Shown here: piece by piece, positions 15,696-24,793 of the stretch
Layout: each line of letters starts with the position of its first letter
How positions within the stretch are numbered: position 1 is the first letter of the stretch
Assembly (NCBI GenBank): GCA_002407775.1
Contig: DHOP01000064.1
Span: forward strand, 1 to 37,300
Source: Prevotella sp. UBA5387
Lineage (GTDB): Bacteria; Bacteroidota; Bacteroidia; Bacteroidales; Bacteroidaceae
Direction: 5' to 3'
Length of the DNA: 37,300 nt
The notes under the pieces: model-generated
Databases searched by the model: none
Told to the model about the DNA's origin: nothing
What the model saw: the letters and a program-made list of their open reading frames with translations, nothing else
Translations under genes and position numbers: made by a program

Positions 15696-16892
15696 ATGCA
15701 AAAAATAAACTCTCATCGACATACTCTAACATGTAGTATATACATAGGAGTAATGATAATGACATTCCTATTAGGTTCCAATATAATAATAAGCCTTCCA
15801 ATAAATATGCATTATTGGAATTATCTAACTGATATAGCTTTTATTGGACTTGTTATTGTGTTCTTAACAAGAAAATCAATAAAGAAAGATATACCTTTCA
15901 GAATAATGATGGCTTATATGTTTTTATGTATGCTACTAATAAATCATTATCTACATACAGGTATATTCCAATATACTTTCGCATTGTTTGGTGGCCCTAT
16001 TTTAGCAGAAGTATATTATTCAAAGGAAGAAAAATATCATTATGAATTATTGCAAGCACGTAAATGGCTGATATACATTTATATAATCGAATGCGTCTTA
16101 TCCATTATTGAAAGAGTCTTACAACACAACTTCTTACAATGGTCAGACGAAGATGTGATATTTATGGATAGCTATGGATCTGGGTTCAGAAGCTACGGCT
16201 TATTGGGACACCCTCTTCAAAATGCTCTTATGGTGTCGATTATAATGTCGTTTATCCTTATTAGCGAATATAGTTCAAAGAAAAAATATATTCTATGGGC
16301 TTTAGGATATTTAGCAGTCCTAAGTTTTAATACTAGAAGTTCTATTGTTGGTGATGCATTAGTATTCGCTGCATATATGCTTCATGAGTCATATAAAGTA
16401 AGATCAAGTGGAAAGAAGATTACGATTTTTGTCACACTTTTATTGTCCGCCTTTGGTTTATTCTTGATTCTAAGTTTTACCTCATGGGGAGGTAGGCTCA
16501 TGAACATGGGATTATTTGATAGTGGAAGTGCAGAGGTTCGTGTAAATACTTTTCAAATATTTGATTATTTTTCTTTGTCTACTTTTAGTTTGCCTGGTAC
16601 TGATTCGCAATATGTCATGAATATTTCAAAGATTTGGGCTACTGAAAACTTCTGGATCGACTGGTTAATGAGATATGGCTATCTTATGTTAATATCTTAC
16701 TTAGTAATTATGGTGATGTTCGTTAAAAAGAAGTTTAAAGGATACAAGCCTTTTGAGGTTATCCTAACGACGGCAACTTTCTTGCTGATTGCCTCTACTA
16801 ATAATTCACTAAGCGCTACTTTTGTACCAGTTTTCTTGTACATTAGTTGCATTATCTTTTTCTCTCCAAAATTAAGAGTTTATGCTTCCTAA
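15696..16892 (+). CDS. wzy: O-antigen/capsule polymerase (Wzy-like)
   Basis: A 398-aa polytopic membrane protein with about ten hydrophobic segments and one larger periplasmic loop carrying a FRSYGLLGHP motif and FNTRSS further on. These are the usual weakly conserved marks of Wzy polymerases and O-antigen ligases. It would join repeat units on the periplasmic face. The identification rests on topology and locus context, since this family diverges strongly. The last 11 bases overlap the next gene. The sequence is AT-rich. Confidence 0.75.
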   Translation: MQKINSHRHTLTCSIYIGVMIMTFLLGSNIIISLPINMHYWNYLTDIAFIGLVIVFLTRKSIKKDIPFRIMMAYMFLCMLLINHYLHTGIFQYTFALFGGPILAEVYYSKEEKYHYELLQARKWLIYIYIIECVLSIIERVLQHNFLQWSDEDVIFMDSYGSGFRSYGLLGHPLQNALMVSIIMSFILISEYSSKKKYILWALGYLAVLSFNTRSSIVGDALVFAAYMLHESYKVRSSGKKITIFVTLLLSAFGLFLILSFTSWGGRLMNMGLFDSGSAEVRVNTFQIFDYFSLSTFSLPGTDSQYVMNISKIWATENFWIDWLMRYGYLMLISYLVIMVMFVKKKFKGYKPFEVILTTATFLLIASTNNSLSATFVPVFLYISCIIFFSPKLRVYAS

Positions 16893-17610
16893 AATTATTC
16901 ATTATTGTTGGTTTGGTGGAAAAGACAAACCTGAGAGTGTATTAGAATACATCAATACATGGAAAAAATGTATGCCTGAATATGAAATAAAGGAGTGGAA
17001 TGAATCAAATTTTAATGTTGAATCTTTACACTTCACGTCACAAGCATATATGCTTCATAAATATGCTTTTGTTAGCGATTATGTTCGAATGAAAGCGTTA
17101 TATGAATATGGAGGCCTCTATCTAGATACAGATATAAAAATGTTGAAATCACTTGATCCTCTTTGTGAAAAAGGTAGCTTCGTTGGCATGGAAATTTGGG
17201 ATTGTTATGGTACTGGTGTAATTGGTGCAAACAAAGGTGAAGATTGGTTGAGGAGAATGATGAAGTATTATGAAACACAGAATTTCATTGGTTGGTTCGG
17301 ATTACCTCATTCTCTTCCAAATACTCAGGTCTTAACTAAAATGTATCCTAACCATTCCCTCCCAGTTACGATCTATCCAATTGATTATCTTACGGCAAAA
17401 GATTGGAAAACGGGAGAATATATGATTACTGATAACACATATTGTATCCATGATTATTCAAAGACATGGTTGAGGCAAAAGCCAATAAACCATAAAGTGA
17501 TGAGGATGCAGAATGTTTTGCAATTAATAAAATGGTTTATCATGAGATTTAAAACATTATGCTTTAACAGGAGAAAACTTATGAGCTATGAAAATTTTAG
17601 CAATAAATAA
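16882..17610 (+). CDS. GT32-type glycosyltransferase (DXD sugar transferase)
   Basis: A 242-aa protein with the family opening PKIIHYCWFGG, then AFVSDYVRMKALYEYGG and the DXD metal motif at Asp82/Asp84 (YLDTDI). Proteins of this type (Gly_transf_sug, capsular polysaccharide synthesis) transfer hexoses such as mannose or galactose. The donor here is unknown. It overlaps the polymerase by 11 bases and the next gene by 23 bases, showing tight coupling. No damage is seen. Confidence 0.87.
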   Translation: MLPKIIHYCWFGGKDKPESVLEYINTWKKCMPEYEIKEWNESNFNVESLHFTSQAYMLHKYAFVSDYVRMKALYEYGGLYLDTDIKMLKSLDPLCEKGSFVGMEIWDCYGTGVIGANKGEDWLRRMMKYYETQNFIGWFGLPHSLPNTQVLTKMYPNHSLPVTIYPIDYLTAKDWKTGEYMITDNTYCIHDYSKTWLRQKPINHKVMRMQNVLQLIKWFIMRFKTLCFNRRKLMSYENFSNK

Positions 17611-18550
17611 TTATGACTTGGAATTGGCATTCAAAGATAAGAATGTGCCATTGCATCAGACATGGGGAGTTGATTATTTTCGACGGAAGGGCAATGATGT
17701 TGAATGCAAAGATATATTACCAACTCATGGGATTATCTCTAAAATAACATCGCATATTAAGCAATTAATTGTCGTTATTAAGGTGTTGCTTTTTTCAAAA
17801 TATGACGTTGTTATTGCTTTCTATAGCCCATGCTTTATTATAAAATCGTTATGTGCTATAAAAAAGAAATTTAGCATCCGACCAAGGCTGTTTATGATGG
17901 TTCATCATTATGGAACTGATCTGAGAAAATTTAGTAGTTGCGAGAAAATCTTCTTTCTTAGCAAGCCTATAATGCAAAAATACATAGAAGAGTTTAAAAT
18001 TACAAATGGTATTGCAATTGATTGGGCAGCTGACCTTCCCTTTTATGAAAGAGCCTACAATGTAATGAAATGTAACGGAGATGTTAGGGTGAGCTCACCA
18101 ATTCTCGTTTCGACAGGAATTTCATCAAGAGATAACTGTTTGTTGGCCCAAGCTTGTGAAGATTTAAAAGTAGGATGTGTAATTTTTGATGATGAAAGTG
18201 TCAAATCAAGATGCGGTAATTCAAAATATGTTAGAATTGTTCAAAGGAAGGGTTACCCTTACATGCTTTATGTGATGAGTAAAAGTGCTATAAACGTTGT
18301 CCCTTGTAAAAATGGTAAAAATAGCTTATGTGGATTGACTTCTGTAATAGACGGTTTAGCGCTCGGAATGCCTACCATTGTTTCAGATAATTGCAACTTG
18401 TCTTACAATATAGATAAAGAAGGAATGGGAATGGTTTACAAGACCGGAGACTTAGAGGATTTAAAAGATAAAATCACCCAATTAATAAGCGATCCCAAGC
18501 TAATGAAGCAGATGGGGGGGGGTATCAAGGAAATTCGCAGAAGTGCATGA
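17588..18550 (+). CDS. glycosyltransferase (GT-B type) with poly-G altered C-terminus
   Basis: A 320-aa protein. The C-terminal half has the GT-B donor-binding pattern (GLTSVIDGLALGMPTIVSDN, then GMGMVYKTGDLEDLKDKI). The N-terminal half is AT-rich and only weakly recognisable. A G9 tract (18514-18522) near the end shifts the frame, so the protein now ends with IKEIRRSA. With eight G the tail would instead be VSRKFAEVHDYNKYCKTLYK and a few more residues. That is the usual family ending and stops at 18596, immediately before the next ATG. The present form is therefore probably the altered phase. Activity with the short tail is unknown. Confidence 0.78.
   Translation: MKILAINNYDLELAFKDKNVPLHQTWGVDYFRRKGNDVECKDILPTHGIISKITSHIKQLIVVIKVLLFSKYDVVIAFYSPCFIIKSLCAIKKKFSIRPRLFMMVHHYGTDLRKFSSCEKIFFLSKPIMQKYIEEFKITNGIAIDWAADLPFYERAYNVMKCNGDVRVSSPILVSTGISSRDNCLLAQACEDLKVGCVIFDDESVKSRCGNSKYVRIVQRKGYPYMLYVMSKSAINVVPCKNGKNSLCGLTSVIDGLALGMPTIVSDNCNLSYNIDKEGMGMVYKTGDLEDLKDKITQLISDPKLMKQMGGGIKEIRRSA
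18514..18522 (+). repeat. poly-G tract G9 near the end of a glycosyltransferase
   Basis: Nine G bases within codons for Met-Gly-Gly-Gly. Eight would restore a 24-residue family-like tail. Confidence 0.75.
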
Positions 18551-18596
18551 CTATAATAAATATTGTAAAACTCTTTATAAAAACATATTTGAGTAA

Positions 18597-19547
18597 ATGA
18601 AGTACAGCTTTATTATTCCTACTTATAATATTGAGAACTACATTGAAGAATGTGTTCATTCGGTTCTGAGACAGACCTTCAACGACTTTGAGGTTATTCT
18701 CGTAAATGACGGATCAACAGATCGAAGTCTTGAGAAATGCAAAAGCCTTCAACGTGAAGACAAACGTGTAAGGGTCATAGACAAAGCAAATGGAGGACTA
18801 TCCTCGGCACGTAATGCAGGTCTTGAAGCTGCTCAAGGTGAGTATATTATATATGTAGATGGCGATGATTGGGTATCACCAAACATGCTGGAGCTTGCAG
18901 AGAGTTTTCAGAGTTCAAATGGAATTGTGGACATTCTTTGCTTTGATCTGTATAAAGCTTATCCCGATAGAAACATCTTACAAGATTATAAGATGCGAGA
19001 GGGAGTTTTTAAGGGCGTAGATTTTTTCCTAAATTCAAATTTTTTAGTTGTAGCACATTCAAAAGTATTTAGAAGAGCATTCCTAAAAGAGCAAGGTCTA
19101 AAGTTCTTAGTGGGTAGATTGCATGAAGACATGTCGTATACAATACCACTTTGCATTAAAGCGGAAAGGATCGGATATGTGGGAAGTCCAGTATATTTTT
19201 ACAGACAAAACAGGGCTGGATCTATCATGTCGAAAATTCGGCAAAAAAATGTAGATGACTTCACTCATGCATTATGCTTTGATTGCAATTATCTGAGCAA
19301 AGAGTTAACAGAAAACGCAGAATTGCGACAGTGGTTTTTAAACGGATTCTATAATTCTTGTTTTACCGCTGAGATTACCTATTCCATGCTTAAAGAGGCA
19401 TTCTTAAAGAATAATGTTTTTGGGTTATGCCATAAATTGTCAGGTGTCAAGTCTCGCAATTTTTGGAAGAAAGTTCTAAGAAGGCATTACTATTATAGAA
19501 TTCGTAGGTGGGGGGGAAATATCAGAAGATTCCTCTTTCATAGATGA
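18597..19547 (+). CDS. GT2 family glycosyltransferase
   Basis: A 316-aa GT-A enzyme. It has SFIIPTYN, NDGSTD at 37-42, KANGGLSSARNAG at 63-75, a DGDDW metal motif at 88-92, and the RLHEDM acidic pair typical of capsule GT2 proteins. It would add one sugar to the repeat unit. The ATG directly abuts the stop that the previous gene would use in its G8 phase. A G7 tract lies close to the C-terminus (19510-19516), encoding Trp-Gly-Gly-Asn. A one-base change would replace only the last 10 or so residues. Confidence 0.88.
   Translation: MKYSFIIPTYNIENYIEECVHSVLRQTFNDFEVILVNDGSTDRSLEKCKSLQREDKRVRVIDKANGGLSSARNAGLEAAQGEYIIYVDGDDWVSPNMLELAESFQSSNGIVDILCFDLYKAYPDRNILQDYKMREGVFKGVDFFLNSNFLVVAHSKVFRRAFLKEQGLKFLVGRLHEDMSYTIPLCIKAERIGYVGSPVYFYRQNRAGSIMSKIRQKNVDDFTHALCFDCNYLSKELTENAELRQWFLNGFYNSCFTAEITYSMLKEAFLKNNVFGLCHKLSGVKSRNFWKKVLRRHYYYRIRRWGGNIRRFLFHR
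19510..19516 (+). repeat. poly-G tract G7 near the end of a GT2 gene
   Basis: Seven G bases. G6 or G8 would give different short tails, so any effect would be mild. Confidence 0.55.
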
Positions 19548-19640
19548 TTAACAATCAACAACATAATAATTTTCAAAGTTATTCAGCTACAGCTGATGCA
19601 TAGCTTTAAACAAAATTGAATTATAATACGATTGAGAGTC

Positions 19641-20726
19641 ATGATAAATGACAAGCAGCCAAAAAATTCAAACATTCAGTTTACTGGGTGCCGCAGTAAC
19701 TCATTTTCAGGCAGGGGGAAAAACATTGTGCTGATACAAAGCTATTGTAGCCCATCACCAATGTCAAACGACTTTGGGGTATTCCAGGAATTGCAGAAAG
19801 CATTTGACGTAAACGTGGTCTATAAGAAAGCCGCAACCGTTTGCCCTATATATATCAAGGACATTTGGCTTTATGCACTCAAGGCAAATCTTACGGCGAA
19901 GAAAGGAGAAACGATATTCTCATGGGGAGGACCTCTTGGCGCATGGGCATGGTTGTTTGGCAAGATGTTAGGATTGAAACGAAAGTATTTCAGTCAGAAT
20001 CTCATCTTCCGTGAAAAGGACACAGGACGTAAGTATCGAATAATGCGTTGGCTTTACAGGAAAGCATTGCGCAGCGATAACTTCATAGCCACAGTAAACG
20101 CTCCCGGCTTGGTCGATTATTACGCAAAGCAGTTCAACTGTCCTAAGAATCATTTCGCTGTCATTTACGACTCTATGTATCTCAATCCGGCAGAAGAGAA
20201 GATGCTCGCAGAAAAGAAAGATGGGAATTACGTGTTCTTCGGAGGTTCAGCTGCACGTGATGTACCCACTTTCCTAAAATTAGTGGAAGAAATGCCTGAC
20301 GTGAGGTTCATGGCAGTTATAACGAGGCAAATGGTAACTCCTGAGATGTCAAAGTTTAAGAACTTGGAGGTACTCTGTGACATACCCGAAGAGGACTTCT
20401 ATTCACGTCTTTGCAATGCCACCGTCTGTTGCATACCTCTTGACAGCAAAGCGCCATGTGGACTTTATACCATGCAGAAAGCAATTATGCTCCACACCCC
20501 TATCGTCTCTACCGAAACATTCAGTATGCGCACCATCGTACCCGATGATACATGCGGTTATCTTCTTCCCATGGGTGATGTGGAGGGCTTAAGGTCTAAG
20601 CTCACAGTCCTACTCGCCGATGAAAAGCTCAGAAAACAAGTTGCTGAAGCCGCTCTCGCTAATTTTGAAAAGTTCACGCCGAAGAGTGTAGGAAAGAGGC
20701 TTGTGGAAGAGATAAGCTCCTTGTGA
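19641..20726 (+). CDS. GT4-like glycosyltransferase
   Basis: A GT-B protein of about 361 aa. The C-terminal domain shows VFFGGSAARDVPTFLKLV, LCNATVCCIPLDSKAPCGLYTMQKAIMLHTPIVST and CGYLLPMGDVEGLRSKL, the donor-binding face of GT4 enzymes. The frame is open to a TTG at 19632, but the ATG at 19641 is preceded by a purine-rich GAGAG and is the better start. The base composition is less AT-rich than the preceding genes, which suggests a module of different origin. The acceptor and donor are unknown. Confidence 0.8.
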   Translation: MINDKQPKNSNIQFTGCRSNSFSGRGKNIVLIQSYCSPSPMSNDFGVFQELQKAFDVNVVYKKAATVCPIYIKDIWLYALKANLTAKKGETIFSWGGPLGAWAWLFGKMLGLKRKYFSQNLIFREKDTGRKYRIMRWLYRKALRSDNFIATVNAPGLVDYYAKQFNCPKNHFAVIYDSMYLNPAEEKMLAEKKDGNYVFFGGSAARDVPTFLKLVEEMPDVRFMAVITRQMVTPEMSKFKNLEVLCDIPEEDFYSRLCNATVCCIPLDSKAPCGLYTMQKAIMLHTPIVSTETFSMRTIVPDDTCGYLLPMGDVEGLRSKLTVLLADEKLRKQVAEAALANFEKFTPKSVGKRLVEEISSL

Positions 20727-20761
20727 TAAACAAGGCACAGCCCAAGGGTTTAATGACACAA

Positions 20762-20918
20762 ACGTACATATCCAAGCAATCGACAAACATCTCACTAAAT
20801 ATGTATGTTCCATGTATGGCAATGCTCGTTTAAAGTCATAACGTACATATCCAAGCATTAGACAAACATATAACTGCAAATGTATGTTCCATGTTTGATC
20901 ATGCTAGTTAAATAAACT
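20762..20918. repeat. 79-bp tandem repeat, two copies
   Basis: Copy 1 starts at 20762 and copy 2 at 20841. Both open with ACGTACATATCCAAGCA and share GACAAACAT and ATGTATGTTCCATGT. Each copy carries a GTACATA...TATGTATG inverted pair. The rest of the 325-bp gap (20727-21051) shows only a weak GAGAT-based hairpin near 20969 and no gene. Confidence 0.65.
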
Positions 20919-21051
20919 ACGAGCATATTTGTAAATTATCAAACATGCTTCGTTTGGCTTTATTAACGAGATTTCATCTCAATGATTAAAAATAAATTGG
21001 TAATAAGATTAGCGTAGTGCTGCTCTCACCATTTCCCAAAAGAATTTTGTA

Positions 21052-22188
21052 ATGGCAAAGAAGAAGATATGCTGGGTGACCCCAGACTGGTTTGCTGACT
21101 GCGACATACCGTTGGTGCCCCTTGTCGCAAAGAAATTTGATATTGATTGGATAATTCTTTTTGGCGGGCGAGGCAACAGATACAGGGAAGTGGACTTCGA
21201 GCCGATAAGAAAAGCCTGTAAGAACGTCACCATCAAATTCATCTATAATAAGATTTCAAGTTTTAGAGGATTTAATCCACTGATTTTATGTCATGACTTA
21301 AAAATTTGGAAGACTATTAGGGAATGTAAGGCTGATGTGATTTATTACAATTCCCTACGAGACTCGATATTTGATGTTCCATTCATGAGGCATCTGCCCA
21401 AAAGTAAGACGATATTTACAGCTCATCAAGGAATTGTCAGAAAGGACATGCGGTTTACCAAATGGACGCAATTTATCAGAGATTTAGGATATAAAGGCGT
21501 TAAGTATGTCAATATGTTCTCTGATTCAGAAGCAAACAAATTACATCAACGTTACACATCTGTTGAGATTATCAAGATACAACTTGCTCTAAAGGATTTC
21601 GGAGAACCAACAAATCAGCGACCAGATAAGAAGGTTGTTCGGTTCCTGTCTTTCGGACTCATGGTGTATGCAAAACATATCGACTTGTTGATTGAGGCAG
21701 CCAATTTACTATATGAACGAGGACTCCGCAACTTCCGTGTGGTTATAGCAGGCAAGGGTGCAGATTGGGAAAGATGCAAGGAACATATTAAGCATCCGGA
21801 TATTATTGAGACTGATATACGACGAGTGGAAAATGAGGAGATCCCTAATCTGTTCAATGGAAGTCATTTCCTTGTACAGCCATATCGCGTTGTATCTCAA
21901 AGTGGTCCAATGAAAATAGCTTTCCGATATAACTTGCCAGATATCGTATCAAATCTCCCTGGACTCATGTGTGAGTTGAAAGAGGGCGTTAATGGCTACT
22001 CCTTTCAGTCCGAGGATGTATCAAGTCTTGCTAATGTCATGGAAAAGTGCATCAAGATGAGCAATGAAGATTATTGCACTTTGCTCGATAAGATGAAAGG
22101 CTACACTAAACAGAATTATTCTTTTGAGGTGATAGTCAACAAATATTGTGACATGTTCGAGAGGGTGATAACGAGCAACATATTATAA
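21052..22188 (+). CDS. GT4 family glycosyltransferase
   Basis: A 378-aa GT-B protein. The C-terminal domain has VRFLSFGLMVYAKHIDLLIE, FRVVIAGKGADWERCK, and the donor-site segment VVSQSGPMKIAFRYNLPDIVSN, in which the usual E-x7-E is degenerate. It lies after the 79-bp repeats and 9 bases before the nitroreductase gene, so it probably starts a sub-operon with the nitroreductase and second pyruvyl transferase. No damage is seen. Confidence 0.85.
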   Translation: MAKKKICWVTPDWFADCDIPLVPLVAKKFDIDWIILFGGRGNRYREVDFEPIRKACKNVTIKFIYNKISSFRGFNPLILCHDLKIWKTIRECKADVIYYNSLRDSIFDVPFMRHLPKSKTIFTAHQGIVRKDMRFTKWTQFIRDLGYKGVKYVNMFSDSEANKLHQRYTSVEIIKIQLALKDFGEPTNQRPDKKVVRFLSFGLMVYAKHIDLLIEAANLLYERGLRNFRVVIAGKGADWERCKEHIKHPDIIETDIRRVENEEIPNLFNGSHFLVQPYRVVSQSGPMKIAFRYNLPDIVSNLPGLMCELKEGVNGYSFQSEDVSSLANVMEKCIKMSNEDYCTLLDKMKGYTKQNYSFEVIVNKYCDMFERVITSNIL

Positions 22189-22197
22189 AGGATTTTT

Positions 22198-23193
22198 ATG
22201 CATAAGAAATTATCTAAGATATCACTAAGAATAAAGCAGTCATTCTTGGCGGTATTTCTGCGGATTGCTTATTACAAGCTTGTTGAGGCAGTCATCGCAA
22301 CGAAATACATGGCTTCCTATGGTATGTTGAGCAAGCCAGAGAAGTTGCGGACTCATATTGACATCAAAGCACATGCGCTTGAAAAAGGTATGTCAATAGG
22401 TAATGGACGCATTGGATTCGGTAAACAAAAGGCTTTTGAAGTTATCTCAGACTTGACCTTGTATATAAAAATAGGGGGAGATAAAGCCTTTGTTAACGAT
22501 TGCTGTGGCATCATCAAAGAATACATAGATTTCAATGAGAGAGGTGGGGCTGATATGAGCGATGTGAAAGAAGCCTACAATACTTTCACGAAAGAGCATA
22601 ATATTCAGTCTGTTCCTTACGGAGGAATTTATGAACTGAACCACGATGAGCTACGGAAGCAACAGAAGGCAGCTTTTGATGTTTTCTCTCAAAGCCGTTA
22701 TTCTTGCCGTGATTTCGGTAATGAGCCCATCAACCGGCAGGCATTAGAAAATGCTTTGAGGCTTTGTGAGCGAACTCCGACAGCTTGCAATCGCCAGAGC
22801 CAGCGTGTACATGTGTACTTGAATCAAGAAGAGAGAGACAAGCTGTGCAATATGCAAGGAGGATGCAAAGGCTTCTCAAATAAGTTCCAAGGCGTTATCC
22901 TCATATGCGCTGACATTACTGGATATAGTTCAGCAGAGACAAACCTGCCTTTTGTTGATGGAGGATTATATGCCATGAACTTGCTCTATGCACTCAACTT
23001 CTATGACATTGCAGCCATCCCATTGACCATGGGAAGACGTGCCAACGAATTGCAGCACATCTTGAAAGTTATGGGAATAGCCAAGAATGAGATGCCTGTT
23101 TTGCTCATCGGCATCGGCACCTACAAAGATAAGTGGAAGGTTGCCCAGTCCCACCGTTATGACTGGCGAACATATACAACAATAGTTAGTTAA
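22198..23193 (+). CDS. nitroreductase family protein
   Basis: A 331-aa protein. The C-terminal two thirds is a nitroreductase domain: SRYSCRDFGNEPINRQALENAL at about 166-187, then ERTPTACNRQSQ, and an IGTYKDKWKV tail. Nitroreductases bind FMN and use NAD(P)H. Members in capsule loci presumably modify a sugar or its carrier, but the substrate is unknown. The extra 150 or so N-terminal residues have no recognised domain, are mixed helical, and are a regular feature of the capsule-locus form. It lies between a GT4 and a pyruvyl transferase in one run. Confidence 0.85.
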   Translation: MHKKLSKISLRIKQSFLAVFLRIAYYKLVEAVIATKYMASYGMLSKPEKLRTHIDIKAHALEKGMSIGNGRIGFGKQKAFEVISDLTLYIKIGGDKAFVNDCCGIIKEYIDFNERGGADMSDVKEAYNTFTKEHNIQSVPYGGIYELNHDELRKQQKAAFDVFSQSRYSCRDFGNEPINRQALENALRLCERTPTACNRQSQRVHVYLNQEERDKLCNMQGGCKGFSNKFQGVILICADITGYSSAETNLPFVDGGLYAMNLLYALNFYDIAAIPLTMGRRANELQHILKVMGIAKNEMPVLLIGIGTYKDKWKVAQSHRYDWRTYTTIVS

Positions 23194-23211
23194 CAAAACA
23201 AACATTCGTTT

Positions 23212-24246
23212 ATGAAAATAGCATTACTGACATACTTTCATGCCTTGAGCTATGGAGCGACGTTGCAAACCTATGCGACTATCAAGGCTTTGGAAAGCCT
23301 CGGACATGAAGTATGGCTCATCAATCTCTATATACCAGAGACGGCGTCTTTGCCTAAACGCTTGCTGTTATTACCCAAGGAATATAAGCACTGGAAGTTC
23401 CGGAAGAAGTACTTCAAGCACATAACAAGGCAATACACTTCTTCTGAGGATTTGAGAAACGATCCACCGGAGGCCGATCTGTACATGATTGGCAGTGATC
23501 AGACTTGGAATCCAGACATTTCTGAAGACAAAGCCTCATCTTTTTTCCTCGATTTCGTTAAGGATAACAGCAAGAAAGTTACTTATGCCGCCAGTTTCGG
23601 CAAGGATGTGATAGAGGGTAATAAATGGATTTCAAAAGAGCGTATCATAGAACTTCTCCGTCAGTTCAACCATATCGCCATCCGTGAGAACACAGGTAAG
23701 AAATTGCTTGCTGAGCAAGGCATCGACAGTATTCAGGTCATAGACCCAGTTCTCCTCTTTCCGAAGTATGATGAACTCGTAGGCCAGCTTATACAAGGCA
23801 AAAAACTCGTACTGTTCAAGCTTCATAAGACAGCAGCCTTTTATGATAAGGCTCGTGAGATAGGTCGTGTGGGTAATATAGCCATTCGTAGTCTCGGTAC
23901 CATGCACCGTGAGCCAGGTATGGAGTGTCACTATCCGGAAGGAATAGAGGGCTGGATACAAGGGATAGCTTCTGCTAAGTACATACTCACAGACTCCTTC
24001 CACGGCACTGTAGTCAGTCTGCTCTATCACCGCCAGTTCGTTGTTGTTATCGGCATGGCTAGTCGTGCCACCCGTCTTCGCTCACTACTGCAGCTTATTG
24101 GTCTCGAGGAGCGAATCATGACTCAGGACGATAAGGCCGAGGACATCCTCAAGATGCTTAAGAAGACTATTGACTACAGTAAGGTAGACAAGATATTGGC
24201 CAGGGAGCGAGAGAGAAGCTTCGAGTATCTGAATGGACTGAAATAA
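23212..24246 (+). CDS. polysaccharide pyruvyl transferase family protein
   Basis: A 344-aa protein with the same signatures as the 13571-14695 protein: ALLTYFHALSYGATLQTYAT at the start, MIGSDQTWN at about 90-98, TYAASFGKD, and LTDSFHGTVVSLLYHRQF near 260-280. The two are clearly diverged copies, not a recent duplication. The second copy suggests two pyruvylation-type steps or different acceptors. It ends the first capsule block, and the next gene is on the opposite strand beyond a shared terminator hairpin. Confidence 0.88.
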   Translation: MKIALLTYFHALSYGATLQTYATIKALESLGHEVWLINLYIPETASLPKRLLLLPKEYKHWKFRKKYFKHITRQYTSSEDLRNDPPEADLYMIGSDQTWNPDISEDKASSFFLDFVKDNSKKVTYAASFGKDVIEGNKWISKERIIELLRQFNHIAIRENTGKKLLAEQGIDSIQVIDPVLLFPKYDELVGQLIQGKKLVLFKLHKTAAFYDKAREIGRVGNIAIRSLGTMHREPGMECHYPEGIEGWIQGIASAKYILTDSFHGTVVSLLYHRQFVVVIGMASRATRLRSLLQLIGLEERIMTQDDKAEDILKMLKKTIDYSKVDKILARERERSFEYLNGLK

Positions 24247-24248
24247 AA

Positions 24249-24279
24249 ATCCTCTCGTGAGTGCAAGTCGCGAGAGGAT
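24249..24279. terminator. terminator hairpin between convergent genes
   Basis: ATCCTCTCG (24249-24257) pairs perfectly with CGAGAGGAT (24271-24279). On the minus strand the stem is followed by ATTTTTATTT, so it mainly stops the DUF2188 transcript, but it may act in both directions. Confidence 0.7.
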
Positions 24280-24295
24280 CTGATTGAGTCATAAA

Positions 24296-24520
24296 TTATC
24301 CACGTGGTGGATAAGGATCATTACCATAAGACCTTTTGTCACGAATCTGACCATTCTGACCGTGAATAAGAAGCTCAGATTGTTGGTTCATAGAAATGCC
24401 TCTGGCAGCATTGATTGCCTGAGCCTGGGTGTTGTAGACACGAGTTGCTCTTTCGTTGCCTTCACCCTTCACAGCCCATCTACCGTCCTCGGTAGGAACT
24501 ACATGTTGTTTTTTTCCCAT
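24296..24520 (-). CDS. DUF2188-like small protein with a strong Shine-Dalgarno
   Basis: A 74-aa protein with the DUF2188 pattern: HVVPTEDGRWAVKGEGN, then RVYNTQAQAINAARGI. The function of the family is unknown. It reads against the capsule genes and has its own terminator. An AAGGAGGTG sequence (plus 24528-24536) stands 7 bases before the ATG. This is a near-perfect Shine-Dalgarno, unusual in Bacteroidota, which rarely use one. It hints at origin in a different phylum such as Bacillota. A small TAGGCA/TGCCTA hairpin lies upstream near 24552-24567. Confidence 0.75.
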   Translation of the reverse strand: MGKKQHVVPTEDGRWAVKGEGNERATRVYNTQAQAINAARGISMNQQSELLIHGQNGQIRDKRSYGNDPYPPRG

Positions 24521-24527
24521 CCGCTTA

Positions 24528-24536
24528 CACCTCCTT
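24528..24536 (-). promoter_or_regulatory. near-consensus Shine-Dalgarno of the DUF2188-like gene
   Basis: The minus strand carries AAGGAGGTG, 7 bases before the ATG at 24520. The other genes in this window lack anything comparable. Confidence 0.8.
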
Positions 24537-24793
24537 CCTGTGTCTTGATTTAGGCATGTTTGCCTACGATACGATAATGCTATGGCAAAGGATATGCCAA
24601 TTGTTGACGTTAGTCTTTAGGTATTTTGTCATCTTTTATGCTGACAAGTTGACATGCCATAAGCAGACATAAGCTTTCGTGTTAAATAACTTCTAATAAA
24701 AGATGAAACGACAGACTAAGCACTCTAACCGTTAGAACTATCTCTTTGAGCATTAGTTCCTGAACGGGGATTGCTACACTTTGCGAATATTAG

